Source of the DNA: JBBIGV01 sp037447335
GTDB taxonomy: Bacteria > Bacteroidota > Ignavibacteria > Ignavibacteriales > Ignavibacteriaceae
Length of the DNA: 64,000 nt
Assembly (NCBI GenBank): GCA_037447335.1
Contig: JBBIGV010000006.1
Coordinates: forward strand, 16,966 to 80,965
Direction of reading: 5' to 3'
The notes below the pieces were generated by a model. That model was not told the origin of the DNA and did no database searches. It saw only the letters and a list, made by a program, of their open reading frames with translations. Within the stretch, counting starts at the first letter, position 1. The number at the start of each line of letters is the position of its first letter. Both the position numbers and the translations under genes were made by a program. Of this stretch, positions 23,695-34,000 are shown in pieces.

Positions 23695-25788
23695 TTATGC
23701 TACTGATTTTTTACCGAGTGATTTTTCTGAAATCTCTTCCGCAATGCTTTTCGGAACTTCGCTGTAATAAGCAAACTGCATTGTATAGATGGCGCGACCC
23801 TGTGTCATTGATCTAAGTATAGTTGCATAACCAAACATTTCCGAAAGCGGGACAACTGCTTTTATCACCTGTGCATCTTTACGGGCTGAAAATCCTTCAA
23901 TCTTTCCTCTTCGCGAGTTCAGATCGCCCATTACATCACCAAGATATTCTTCAGGTGTAACTACTTCCACATCCATTATTGGTTCAAGAAGTATCGGCTT
24001 AGCTTTCTTTGCACCTTCTTTGAAAGCAATTGACCCTGCAACTTTGAATGATAGTTCGTCAGAATCAACATCGTGATATGAACCGTCAAAAAGTTTTGCT
24101 TTAATATCCACAACAGGGAAACCTGCTATCACACCGTTCCGCATTGCTTCCTGAATACCTGCTGAAACAGCAGGGATATACTCTTTAGGTACTACGCCGC
24201 CAATAATCGCATTAGTAAATTCAAAGCCCTTTCCCGGTTCATTTGGTGCTAATTCGATCCAGATGTGTCCATATTTACCACGACCACCTGATTGTTTAAC
24301 GAATTTTCCTTCAACTGTAACCTGTTTAGTAATAGTTTCTCTGTATGCGACTTGTGGTTTACCAATATTTGCTTCTACTTTAAACTCTCTTTTCATTCTG
24401 TCCACAAGTATTTCAAGGTGAAGTTCACCCATACCACTGATCAAAGTTTGACCTGTTTCATCATCCACCTTAATCCGAAAAGTTGGGTCTTCATCAGCTA
24501 ATTTAGACAATGATTCGGATAATTTATCCTGATCAGCTTTGGTTTTAGGCTCAATAGCAATTTGTATAACAGGCTCAGGGAACACAATTTTCTCGAGTAC
24601 AACTGGATCAACCTCTGAGCAGAGTGTATCACCAGTTCGTGTGTATTTAAGTCCGACTGCAGCAGCAATATCACCGGCTTTAACTTCTGTGATTTCTTCC
24701 CGGTGATTTGCATGCATTTGAAGCAGGCGGCTAATTCTTTCTTTCTTTCCACTTACAGAATTAAAGATATAAGACCCGGCATTCAGTGTACCTGCATAAA
24801 CTCTGAAGAAAGTTAATTTTCCAACGTATGGATCATTCATAATTTTGAAAGCAAGCGCAGTGAATTTCTCTTTTTCATCAATTCTTCTTTTAACAACATC
24901 GTTAATTCCGATGTGGTGCGCCTCAACTTCTTTAGATTCAACCGGTGATGGAAGAAAATCAATCACACAGTCTAACAATCTTTGTATACCTTTATTTTTA
25001 AAAGCTGAACCACAAAGAACAGGAATAATTTTAAGCTGTATTGTTGCTTGCCTTAGAACTCTGAGAATTTCTGTGGAAGTTATTTCTTTCCCTTCAAGAT
25101 AATTTTCCAGAAGCGTATCATCTATATCCGATACAGCTTCAAGCATTTCTGTTCTGTACTTATTCGCTATTTCAAGAAGATCATTAGGAATATCAATTTC
25201 ATCAAACGTTGCGCCGAGGGTTTCTTCATGATACATCCTGGCTTTAAAGTTGATAAGGTCGATAACACCAGCGAACATATCACCTTCGCCAATAGGCAAA
25301 TTGATCGGTATAGAATTGGCGCCCAATCTTTCACGAATCATTGAAACAGCATTGTAGAAATCAGCACCTGTTCTGTCCATCTTATTAATAAAAGCAATCC
25401 TTGGAACATTATACTTATCTGCCTGGCGCCAAACTGTTTCAGATTGTGGTTCAACTCCACCAACTGCACAGAACAGCGCAATAGCACCATCAAGTATCCT
25501 TAATGATCTTTCAACCTCAACAGTAAAATCAACGTGGCCCGGTGTATCAATAATATTTATCTGATGATCTTTCCAATAGCAAGTGGTTGCAGCACTCGTT
25601 ATGGTAATGCCTCGTTCTTTCTCTTGCTCCATCCAGTCCATAGTAGCGGCACCATCGTGTACTTCACCAAGCCGGTGAAGTTTACCGGTGTAATAAAGAA
25701 TACGCTCTGTTGTCGTAGTCTTTCCGGCATCAATGTGTGCCATTATGCCGATGTTTCTAACCTTTTCTATTTTAATCTTCGAAGACAT
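23695..25788 (-). CDS. fusA: Elongation factor G
   Basis: The 697-aa translocase shows AHIDAGKTTTTERILYYTG (P-loop), DTPGHVDFTVEVERSLR and NKMDRTGADF (G motifs), followed by domains II to V with the YRETITKQVTVEGKFVKQSGG segment. Full length, with no insert. It drives translocation and, with RRF, ribosome recycling. Lies 25 nt after rpsG. Confidence 0.99.
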   Translation of the reverse strand: MSSKIKIEKVRNIGIMAHIDAGKTTTTERILYYTGKLHRLGEVHDGAATMDWMEQEKERGITITSAATTCYWKDHQINIIDTPGHVDFTVEVERSLRILDGAIALFCAVGGVEPQSETVWRQADKYNVPRIAFINKMDRTGADFYNAVSMIRERLGANSIPINLPIGEGDMFAGVIDLINFKARMYHEETLGATFDEIDIPNDLLEIANKYRTEMLEAVSDIDDTLLENYLEGKEITSTEILRVLRQATIQLKIIPVLCGSAFKNKGIQRLLDCVIDFLPSPVESKEVEAHHIGINDVVKRRIDEKEKFTALAFKIMNDPYVGKLTFFRVYAGTLNAGSYIFNSVSGKKERISRLLQMHANHREEITEVKAGDIAAAVGLKYTRTGDTLCSEVDPVVLEKIVFPEPVIQIAIEPKTKADQDKLSESLSKLADEDPTFRIKVDDETGQTLISGMGELHLEILVDRMKREFKVEANIGKPQVAYRETITKQVTVEGKFVKQSGGRGKYGHIWIELAPNEPGKGFEFTNAIIGGVVPKEYIPAVSAGIQEAMRNGVIAGFPVVDIKAKLFDGSYHDVDSDELSFKVAGSIAFKEGAKKAKPILLEPIMDVEVVTPEEYLGDVMGDLNSRRGKIEGFSARKDAQVIKAVVPLSEMFGYATILRSMTQGRAIYTMQFAYYSEVPKSIAEEISEKSLGKKSVA

Positions 25789-25813
25789 TCTGTTTAGTTT
25801 TATTCCAGTTTAT

Positions 25814-26281
25814 TTACCATTTAAAGTGAGCAAATGCTTTATTAGCTTCTGCCATTTTATGAGTATCTTCTTTCTTTTTAACAGCTGAACCTTCATTATT
25901 TGAAGCAGCAATTAACTCGTTAGCAAGTTTTGCGGACATAGACTTTTCGCTTCTAGCTCTGGAGTAATTCTTTATCCATCGCATTGCGAGTGCAATTCTT
26001 CTTTCAGGTCGTACTTCTGTTGGGACCTGGTAAGTTGCACCGCCAACTCTTCTGCTTCTAACCTCAATTACCGGTTGAACATTTGAGAGAGCCTTTTTGA
26101 AAATTTCCAGACCGGTTTTTTTTGTTTTCTCCTCAATCAAATCGAACGCTTTGTACACCACATATCGTGCCTTTGATTTCTTTCCATCATACATGATCGA
26201 ATTGATAAATTTTGCTACCATCACATCCTGAAATTTCGGATCAGGTTTAACAAATCGTTTTTCTGCTCGTTTCTTTCTCAT
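25814..26281 (-). CDS. rpsG: 30S ribosomal protein S7
   Basis: The 155-aa protein MRKKRAEKRFVKPDPKFQDV has the six-helix S7 body with KSKARYVVYKAFDLIEEK and RVGGATYQVPTEVRPERR. S7 organises the 3' domain of 16S rRNA and in other bacteria represses the str operon. It follows rpsL by 3 nt. Confidence 0.99.
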   Translation of the reverse strand: MRKKRAEKRFVKPDPKFQDVMVAKFINSIMYDGKKSKARYVVYKAFDLIEEKTKKTGLEIFKKALSNVQPVIEVRSRRVGGATYQVPTEVRPERRIALAMRWIKNYSRARSEKSMSAKLANELIAASNNEGSAVKKKEDTHKMAEANKAFAHFKW

Positions 26282-26284
26282 ATA

Positions 26285-26662
26285 TTATTTTGCTTTGGGT
26301 TTTTTAGCACCGTATTTAGAGCGTCCCTTTTTCCTATCTTCAACACCACTTGTATCAAGAGTACCTCTGATAATGTGATAGCGAACGCCCGGCAGGTCTT
26401 TAACCCTGCCGCCTCTAATTAATACTATTGAGTGTTCCTGTAAATTGTGCCCCTCACCCGGGATATAAGCAGTCACTTCAATTCCGTTAGTAAGCCTTAC
26501 TCTTGCAACCTTTCTCAGGGCAGAGTTTGGTTTTTTAGGTGTAGTGGTATATACCCTTGTGCAAACGCCTCGTTTTTGCGGGCATGCATCAAGTGCGGGC
26601 GCTTTTTTCTTAGTTTCAATAAGTACGCGTCCTTTTCTTACTAACTGATTTATAGTGGGCAC
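26285..26662 (-). CDS. rpsL: 30S ribosomal protein S12
   Basis: The 125-aa protein has TTPKKPNSALRKVARVRL, with the wild-type Lys positions tied to streptomycin sensitivity, and the GGRVKDLPGVRYHIIRG loop with the Asp that RimO modifies elsewhere. Start is GTG with an AGGAG ribosome site. It heads the str operon behind a near-consensus promoter at 26708-26736. Confidence 0.99.
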   Translation of the reverse strand: MPTINQLVRKGRVLIETKKKAPALDACPQKRGVCTRVYTTTPKKPNSALRKVARVRLTNGIEVTAYIPGEGHNLQEHSIVLIRGGRVKDLPGVRYHIIRGTLDTSGVEDRKKGRSKYGAKKPKAK

Positions 26663-26707
26663 AAAAATCTCCTAGAACTTTAATTTCTTAAAAAAATTTA
26701 GATTTCC

Positions 26708-26736
26708 AATATAGCTGAAGTATTAAATCTTGTCAA
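26708..26736 (-). promoter_or_regulatory. Near-consensus promoter of the rpsL-rpsG-fusA-tuf operon
   Basis: On the coding strand TTGACA, a 17-nt spacer and TATATT, ending 45 nt before the rpsL start codon. The -35 box is a perfect consensus and the -10 has one change. It shows that the primary sigma factor here reads classical sigma-70 promoters. Confidence 0.85.
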
Positions 26737-26811
26737 GAAACAGTGTAAATAAATTAACACTACTATAGATGTGGAATCGGCTCATATCACGAACCGGTTT
26801 CCGTTGAAATA

Positions 26812-29800
26812 TCAATTCGCCTCAACTTCCTCGGTTTGTACCTCAGAAATGGGTTCCTCTGCTTTCAGGATAATACTCCGATATTTTTTCAATCCGGTAC
26901 CTGCGGGGATTAAATGCCCCATAACAACATTTTCCTTTAAGCCAAGCAGATAGTCCGCTTTAGCTTCAGTTGCTGCATTTGCAAGCACTTTTGTCGTTTC
27001 CTGGAAAGAAGCTGCAGAGATAAAGCTTTCAGTTGAAAGAGCCGCCTGAGTAATACCGAGGAGAATATGCTCGAAAGTTGCAGGTTCTGCCTCTCTTCCT
27101 ACCATAGCTTTTTTACTTTTTTTCTTGAGGTCAGAATTTATTTCTCTGTATTTACTCTTAGAAACCAATTGACCTTCCTTGTAACGAGAATCTCCCTTAT
27201 CCTCAAGATAGATCATGGAAGTTATTTTGTTGTTTTCTTCTATGAATTCATTCCTATCAACAATATCCTCTTCAAGGAATTTAGTATCACCTGGAGATAC
27301 AATTTTCACTTTTTGAAGCATCTGCCTCACAATAACCTCAATGTGTTTATCATTTATTTTTACACCTTGTAAGCGATAAACATCCTGAATTTCATTAACA
27401 AGATATTCCTGAACAGCACTTGTACCTTTGATTTTCAAAATATCATGAGGATTTATAAGTCCATCAGTTATTTTTTCACCAGCAGGTATTTCATCAAGAT
27501 CCTGAACAAGAGTGTGCTTTCCTAATGGTACAGTATATTTTTTCTCATCGGAACCGTCAGGTGCAGTAACTATTATTTCTCTTGAGCCTTTTTTCTTCAC
27601 ACCAAATTTCACAATACCTTCAATTTCACTAACAACAGCCGGATCCTGAGGGCTTCTGGCTTCAAACAATTCCGTAACGCGAGGTAATCCACCGGTGATA
27701 TCCCGTGTCTTTGAGGTCTGTTTGGATATCTTTGCCAGAATTGTTCCTGCTGAGATGTTTTCTCCTTCTTCCACAGACAGATATGAACGGGTAGGAAGGT
27801 TAAAAGATTTTTTCTCACCATCAGTGGATTCAACCAGAATACTTGGTGTTAAATTTTTATCTTTTGAATCAATAACAACTTTCTGAACGTGGCCGGTTTG
27901 TTCATCAGTTACTTGCTGCAAAGTAACACCGTCTATCAAATCAGAAAATAGTACTCTTCCCGCAATATCGGAAAGTATAACTGAGTTATAAGGATCGTGG
28001 TTATAGAGCGGTGCGCGCTTCATCACCGGTTGACCATCATTTACCACCAATTCAGCACCGTAAGGAACATCATACTTTTTGATTTGTCTGTTATTCTCAT
28101 CATATATTCCAATTGCACCTCTTCTTCCTGTAACTACTTTTACTGTACCGAGATAGTCAGATTTTTCAACGAATGATATTTTTTCGTAACGAACTGTACC
28201 ATCGACATTGGATTCAACCTGAGACTGACTCGCAATTCTTGATGAAGTACCACCAAGGTGAAATGTACGAAGCGTAAGCTGTGTGCCTGGTTCACCAATA
28301 GACTGTGCAGCAATTATCCCAACTGCTTCGCCAACTTCAACAAGCTTTCCGGTGGTAAGGTTTCTACCATAACATTTAGCGCAAACACCACGTTTTGATT
28401 CACAAGTAAGTACGGTACGAATGTACACAGAATCGATATTGGAATCTTCAATTCGTTCCGCTATTGGTTCAGTTATAATTTCACCAGCCTCTATAATCAG
28501 TTCTTCTGTTCTGGGATCATAAACATCTTCCTGAGCAACACGTCCTGTTATTCTTTCAGCCAGTGGTTCTCTTTCCTGCTCGATATCTTTAAGCGCAGTA
28601 ATTTCTATACCGAGGATTGTCCCGCAATCTATTTCACTGATTATTACATCCTGGGCCACATCAACCAATCTTCTTGTAAGATAACCGGCATCAGCAGTTT
28701 TTAAAGCTGTATCTGCAAGGCCTTTTCTCGCACCGTGTGTTGAGATGAAGTACTCAAGAACTGACAATCCTTCTTTGAAGTTAGCTATAATCGGGTTCTC
28801 AATAATTTCACCAGCCTGACCTGATAATGTTTTTTGAGGTTTCATCATAAGACCGCGCATACCTGCTAACTGACGAACCTGCTCCTGAGAACCTCGGGCA
28901 CCGGAGTCAACCATCATATGTAATGAATTGAATCCACCAAGATGCACTCTTAATTTTTCCATAAGCGCACGTGCAACGTCATTGGTAGTGTGCGTCCAGA
29001 CGTCAATAATTTTGTTATATCGCTCGGCGTCAGTAATAACACCCTGCTCATGTTCATTCAGAATAGTTTCTACTTTTTTATTTGCTTTATCTATCAATGA
29101 AGCTTTTTCATCGGGAATTATCATATCAGCATAGCTTACTGATAAACCTCCGGCGGTTGCATATCTGAATCCAAGGTCTTTAAGATCATCAAGAAACTTT
29201 GCAGTTACTTTATTGCCAAGTTTCATAAACATCTGACCAATAAAGCCGCCAAAAGTTTTCTTTATAAGTAACTGATTAAAAAATCCCATCTCATCCGGTA
29301 CAATCTTGTTAAAGATTATCCTTCCGGTAGTTGTTTCGATTACTTCGCCATTGATTCTTACCTTAATACGAGCGTGCAAGCCAACAACTTTTCCGTCATA
29401 AGCTATTATCGCTTCTTCGGGTGAACTGAATATAATTCCCTCACCTCTGTCACCATCTTTCAGTTTGGTCAGGTAGTAACAACCGAGAACGATATCTTGT
29501 GTAGGTACAACAATAGGACTTCCGTTCTGAGGTGAAAGTATGTTATGGCTGCTCAACATAAGAAGCGATGCTTCAAGCTGTGCTTCGTGCGAGAGTGGTA
29601 CGTGAACTGCCATCTGATCACCGTCAAAATCCGCGTTGAATGCTGTACAAACCATCGGATGAAGCTGAATAGCTTTCCCATCTATTAGTACGGGCTGAAA
29701 TGCCTGTATGCCAAGTCTGTGCAGAGTAGGCGCACGATTAAGCAGCACCGGATGACCATCAATTATTCTTTCAAGAATTTCCCAAATGATCGGGTCTTTT

Positions 29801-31041
29801 CTATCAACAACTTTTCTTGCACTTTTTACGGTTTTGTTGTGACCTCTTTCAATTAATTTTCTGATTATGAATGGTTTGAACAATTCAACCGCCATGTCTT
29901 TCGGCAATCCGCACTGATGGAGTTTCAGTTCCGGACCGACTACGATAACTGAACGACCGGAATAATCAACTCGCTTACCTAACAGATTCTGGCGAAATCT
30001 TCCCTGCTTACCTTTAAGCATATCGCTGAGAGATTTCAATGGTCTGTTGTTGTCGCTTCTAACGGCGCTGCCTCTTCTTGAATTATCGAATAGAGCATCA
30101 ACAGATTCCTGGAGCATTCTTTTTTCATTCCGAAGAATTACTTCAGGAGCTTTAATATCAATTAGTCTTTTTAATCTGTTATTCCTGATAATTACTCTTC
30201 TGTAAAGATCATTCAAGTCGCTGGTTGCAAATCTTCCACCTTCCAGCGGAACAAGCGGACGCAATTCAGGAGGAATAACAGGAATGTAATTAAGAACCAT
30301 CCATTCGGGTCTGTTTGGAACTTTATTTTCGAATTCTTTAAATGCTTCAATTACACGAAGTCTTTTAAGCAGATCTTGTTTTTTCTGTTGTGATGTTTCG
30401 ATTGCAAGCTGATCTCTCAGTTCTTTTGAAAGTTCTTCAACATTAGTCTTTTTAAGAATTTCTTTTACGGCTTCGCCGCCTATTTTTGCAACAAATTTTT
30501 TCGGGTCTTCATCTTCAAGTTTTTCATTGCCTGCTGGTAATGAATTAAGGACTTCGAAGTACTGATCTTCAGAAATAAGGTCTTTTTTGCTTAAACCTGT
30601 CGGACCAGAATTTATTACAATATATGATTCATAATAAATAACCTTTTCAAGTTCTTTCAGACTAAGCCCGATTATATTACCAATCTTTGATGGCTGTGCC
30701 CTGAAAAACCAGATATGAACTACGGGCACTGCAAGTCCGATGTGTCCCATTCTTTCACGGCGAACACTTTTCTGTGTAACCTCAACACCGCATCTGTCGC
30801 AGATGATACCTTTATATCTTATTCTTTTATATTTACCGCAATAACATTCCCAGTCCCTTGTAGGACCAAAAATCTTTTCGCAGAACAAGCCGTCCTTTTC
30901 CGGTCTGAAAGATCTGTAGTTGATGGTTTCCGGTTTTGTAATTTCACCATAAGATCTTTCCAATATTTCATCGGGGCTTGCTAAACTAATAGTAATGCTG
31001 TGAATATCACGCATTGCATTTTCCTGAACTCTGTAAGGCAT
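26812..31041 (-). CDS. rpoC: RNA polymerase beta' subunit
   Basis: The 1409-aa protein contains the N-terminal zinc site CYCGKYKRIRYKGIICDRCG (about 65-85), the absolutely conserved NADFDGDQMAVH catalytic loop with three Asp for Mg, the second zinc site CESKRGVCAKCYGRNL and the trigger-loop region IGEPGTQLTLRTFH. Full length, without a large lineage insert that I could spot. It follows rpoB after 46 nt; no clear terminator was seen after its stop, 75 nt before the str-operon -35 box. Confidence 0.99.
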   Translation of the reverse strand: MPYRVQENAMRDIHSITISLASPDEILERSYGEITKPETINYRSFRPEKDGLFCEKIFGPTRDWECYCGKYKRIRYKGIICDRCGVEVTQKSVRRERMGHIGLAVPVVHIWFFRAQPSKIGNIIGLSLKELEKVIYYESYIVINSGPTGLSKKDLISEDQYFEVLNSLPAGNEKLEDEDPKKFVAKIGGEAVKEILKKTNVEELSKELRDQLAIETSQQKKQDLLKRLRVIEAFKEFENKVPNRPEWMVLNYIPVIPPELRPLVPLEGGRFATSDLNDLYRRVIIRNNRLKRLIDIKAPEVILRNEKRMLQESVDALFDNSRRGSAVRSDNNRPLKSLSDMLKGKQGRFRQNLLGKRVDYSGRSVIVVGPELKLHQCGLPKDMAVELFKPFIIRKLIERGHNKTVKSARKVVDRKDPIIWEILERIIDGHPVLLNRAPTLHRLGIQAFQPVLIDGKAIQLHPMVCTAFNADFDGDQMAVHVPLSHEAQLEASLLMLSSHNILSPQNGSPIVVPTQDIVLGCYYLTKLKDGDRGEGIIFSSPEEAIIAYDGKVVGLHARIKVRINGEVIETTTGRIIFNKIVPDEMGFFNQLLIKKTFGGFIGQMFMKLGNKVTAKFLDDLKDLGFRYATAGGLSVSYADMIIPDEKASLIDKANKKVETILNEHEQGVITDAERYNKIIDVWTHTTNDVARALMEKLRVHLGGFNSLHMMVDSGARGSQEQVRQLAGMRGLMMKPQKTLSGQAGEIIENPIIANFKEGLSVLEYFISTHGARKGLADTALKTADAGYLTRRLVDVAQDVIISEIDCGTILGIEITALKDIEQEREPLAERITGRVAQEDVYDPRTEELIIEAGEIITEPIAERIEDSNIDSVYIRTVLTCESKRGVCAKCYGRNLTTGKLVEVGEAVGIIAAQSIGEPGTQLTLRTFHLGGTSSRIASQSQVESNVDGTVRYEKISFVEKSDYLGTVKVVTGRRGAIGIYDENNRQIKKYDVPYGAELVVNDGQPVMKRAPLYNHDPYNSVILSDIAGRVLFSDLIDGVTLQQVTDEQTGHVQKVVIDSKDKNLTPSILVESTDGEKKSFNLPTRSYLSVEEGENISAGTILAKISKQTSKTRDITGGLPRVTELFEARSPQDPAVVSEIEGIVKFGVKKKGSREIIVTAPDGSDEKKYTVPLGKHTLVQDLDEIPAGEKITDGLINPHDILKIKGTSAVQEYLVNEIQDVYRLQGVKINDKHIEVIVRQMLQKVKIVSPGDTKFLEEDIVDRNEFIEENNKITSMIYLEDKGDSRYKEGQLVSKSKYREINSDLKKKSKKAMVGREAEPATFEHILLGITQAALSTESFISAASFQETTKVLANAATEAKADYLLGLKENVVMGHLIPAGTGLKKYRSIILKAEEPISEVQTEEVEAN

Positions 31042-31087
31042 TTTATTGATCTCCTATTTCTAAGTGAAAAAAATAATTTATCGTTAA

Positions 31088-34000
31088 TTAGTTGATCTTG
31101 ATATCCAGGCCAAGCCCCTGGAGTTCTTTTATCAACACATTGAACGATTCAGGAACATTTGGTTCCTGTAAGTTTTCACCTTTAACAATTGCTTCATAAG
31201 CTTTTGCTCTGCCGGCAACGTCATCGCTTTTAACGGTAAGAATTTCCTGAAGAACGTGAGAAGCGCCATATCCTTCAAGCGCCCACACTTCCATCTCACC
31301 AAATCTCTGACCACCGAACTGAGCTTTTCCACCTAAAGGTTGTTGTGTAATTAACGAGTATGGGCCGATGGACCTTGCATGAATCTTATCATCAACAAGG
31401 TGGCTTAGTTTAAGCATATAGATGTAGCCGCAGGTAACCTTCTGGTGGAATTTTTCACCTGATCTGCCATCTATAAGGTCTGTTTTACTGCCTCTATCGA
31501 GAGCCGCTTTCTCAAGGTACTCGTCAACATCTTCAACATCAGCGCCGTCAAATATTGGTGTAGCGAATCGAACACCGAGTTTTTTACCTACCCAACCAAG
31601 TGCAGTTTCATATAACTGTCCGAGGTTCATACGGGAGGGTACTCCAAGCGGATTCAAAATAATGTCCACCGGTGTTCCATCGGGTAAATATGGCATGTCT
31701 TCAATCGGAACAATCTTAGCAACAACGCCCTTATTACCGTGTCTGCCTGCCATCTTATCGCCAACAGCGACTTTTCTTTTTTTGGCGACATACACTTTTG
31801 CAAGCTGCACTATACCCGGCGGCAGTTCATCACCGCTGGCAATTTTTATCTTTTCTCTTTTATAATCTTCTTCATGATCTGATAGAAGATCAAAGTAATT
31901 TCTGAATAATGTAGCTACATGGTTATTAGTTTTTTTCTGCTCGAACCAATCTAATGTATAATCGAGCTTTGTAACATCTTCGAGTGATTCAAATGTAGTA
32001 TCTTTAATAGTTGTACCACTTCTGATAACTACACTTCCATCAAGATCCCGGATTCCTGTGGTCGTCATTCCAACAGTCAGCCTGGTTAGTTTTGTAACCA
32101 GCTTTTCATAGTGAGCTGCAAGATTGTTTTTATGTTCAACCTCGAGTGCATCAAGCTGTTTTTTCTCAAGTTTCTTTGCTTCGTTATCTCTTTTTTTCCG
32201 ACTGAACAGGCGGGTTTTGATAACCGTTCCTCTTAATCCGGGAGGTGCTTTCAGTGAAGCATCTTTCACATCACCGGCTTTATCCCCGAAAATTGCACGG
32301 AGCAGTTTTTCTTCAGGCGTTGGATCAGTTTCACCCTTAGGAGTAATTTTGCCGATAAGGATGTCACCTTCCTTAACTTCGGCACCTTCACGCACAATGC
32401 CGTATTCATCAAGGTTTTTTACAGCTTCTTCACTAACGTTGGGAATTTCGCGTGTTAGTTCCTCTTCACCGCGTTTTGTTTCTCTTACCTGAAGCTCAAA
32501 CTCTTCAATATGAATTGAAGTGTAAGTATCATCAGAAACAAGTCTTTCACTAAGAATAATTGCATCTTCAAAATTGTAGCCACGCCATGGCATAAATGCG
32601 ACAAGCACATTTCTGCCAAGAGCAAGTTCGCCTTTGTCTGTTGAAGCTCCATCAGCCAACACATCTCCTTTAGCCACACGGTCGCCAACGTTCACAATTG
32701 GCTTCTGATTAACACAGGTTTCCTGGTTCGTTCCGTTAAATTTGGTAAGCCAGTAAGTTGTTCTCCTGATGTCATTAAAACTTGTTAATGCTTCAACGCT
32801 GTTAGGGTTGATATCATATTTAACTATAATTTTATCTGCATCAACATATTCAACAACCCCATTGTCTTCAGCAGCCAGCATAGCTCTTGAATCCCGTGCA
32901 ACACGCTCTTCCATACCGGTGCCTACAATCGGAGCTTCGGGGCGCATTAAAGGCACTGCCTGCCTTTGCATGTTAGAACCCATTAATGCTCTGTTAGCGT
33001 CATCATGTTCCAGGAATGGTATCAGGGCTGCTGCGGCGCTAACAATCTGAGCCGGAGCAACATCCATATATTCAACCTGCTCTGGTGTTACTATCGGGAA
33101 TTCACCTTTAAGTCTGGATTTAACTCTCTCTTTAACAAATCTGGATTGCTCATTTAAGGGTGCATTAGCCTGTGCAATAACGAAGTGATCTTCCTGTTCG
33201 GCTGTAAGGTAATGTACCTCATCAGTAACTTTTCCTTTTGATACGATTCTGTAAGGGGTTTCAAGAAATCCATAGCGATTAACCCTTGCATAGATAGTCA
33301 GGGAAGAAATCAACCCTATGTTTGGACCTTCAGGAGTTTCAATTGGACATAATCTTCCATAATGAGTATAATGAACGTCACGAACTTCAAAACCGGCACG
33401 TTCTCGGGTTAAGCCACCGGGTCCTAAAGCCGACATTCTTCTTTTATGAGTCATTTCCGCTAAGGGGTTTGTTTGATCCATAAACTGGGATAATTGGTTT
33501 GTCCCAAAGAATGCACTTATTACGGCGCTAATAGTTCTTGCATTAACCAGATCCTGCGGTGTGAAATTTTCACTATCGCGCATGTTCATACGCTCTTTAA
33601 TGGTTCTGGCCATACGCGCCATTCCAACATTAAACTGCTGGCTAAGCTGTTCTCCCACAGTTCTTATTCTTCTATTTCCCAAATGATCGATGTCATCAAC
33701 GCTTTCATTACCAGCCTTAAGTTTGATCATATATTTGATTATTTCAATTATATCCTCAATCGTAAGGACTGTGGTTGTTTCAGGTATGCTGAGCTTCAGT
33801 TTATCGTTCATTCTGTGCCTGCCCACATCACCTAAATCGTATCTCTTATCATTAAAGAAAAGCTTATCAATAAGAGATGAAGCGGTTTCAACATCAGGTG
33901 CTTCACCAGACCTTAATTGACGGTAGATAGCAAATAATGCTTCTTCTTTGGTATGAGCGGTATCTTTTCTTAACGTATTTACTATAAGGTCCTGTTCGGG

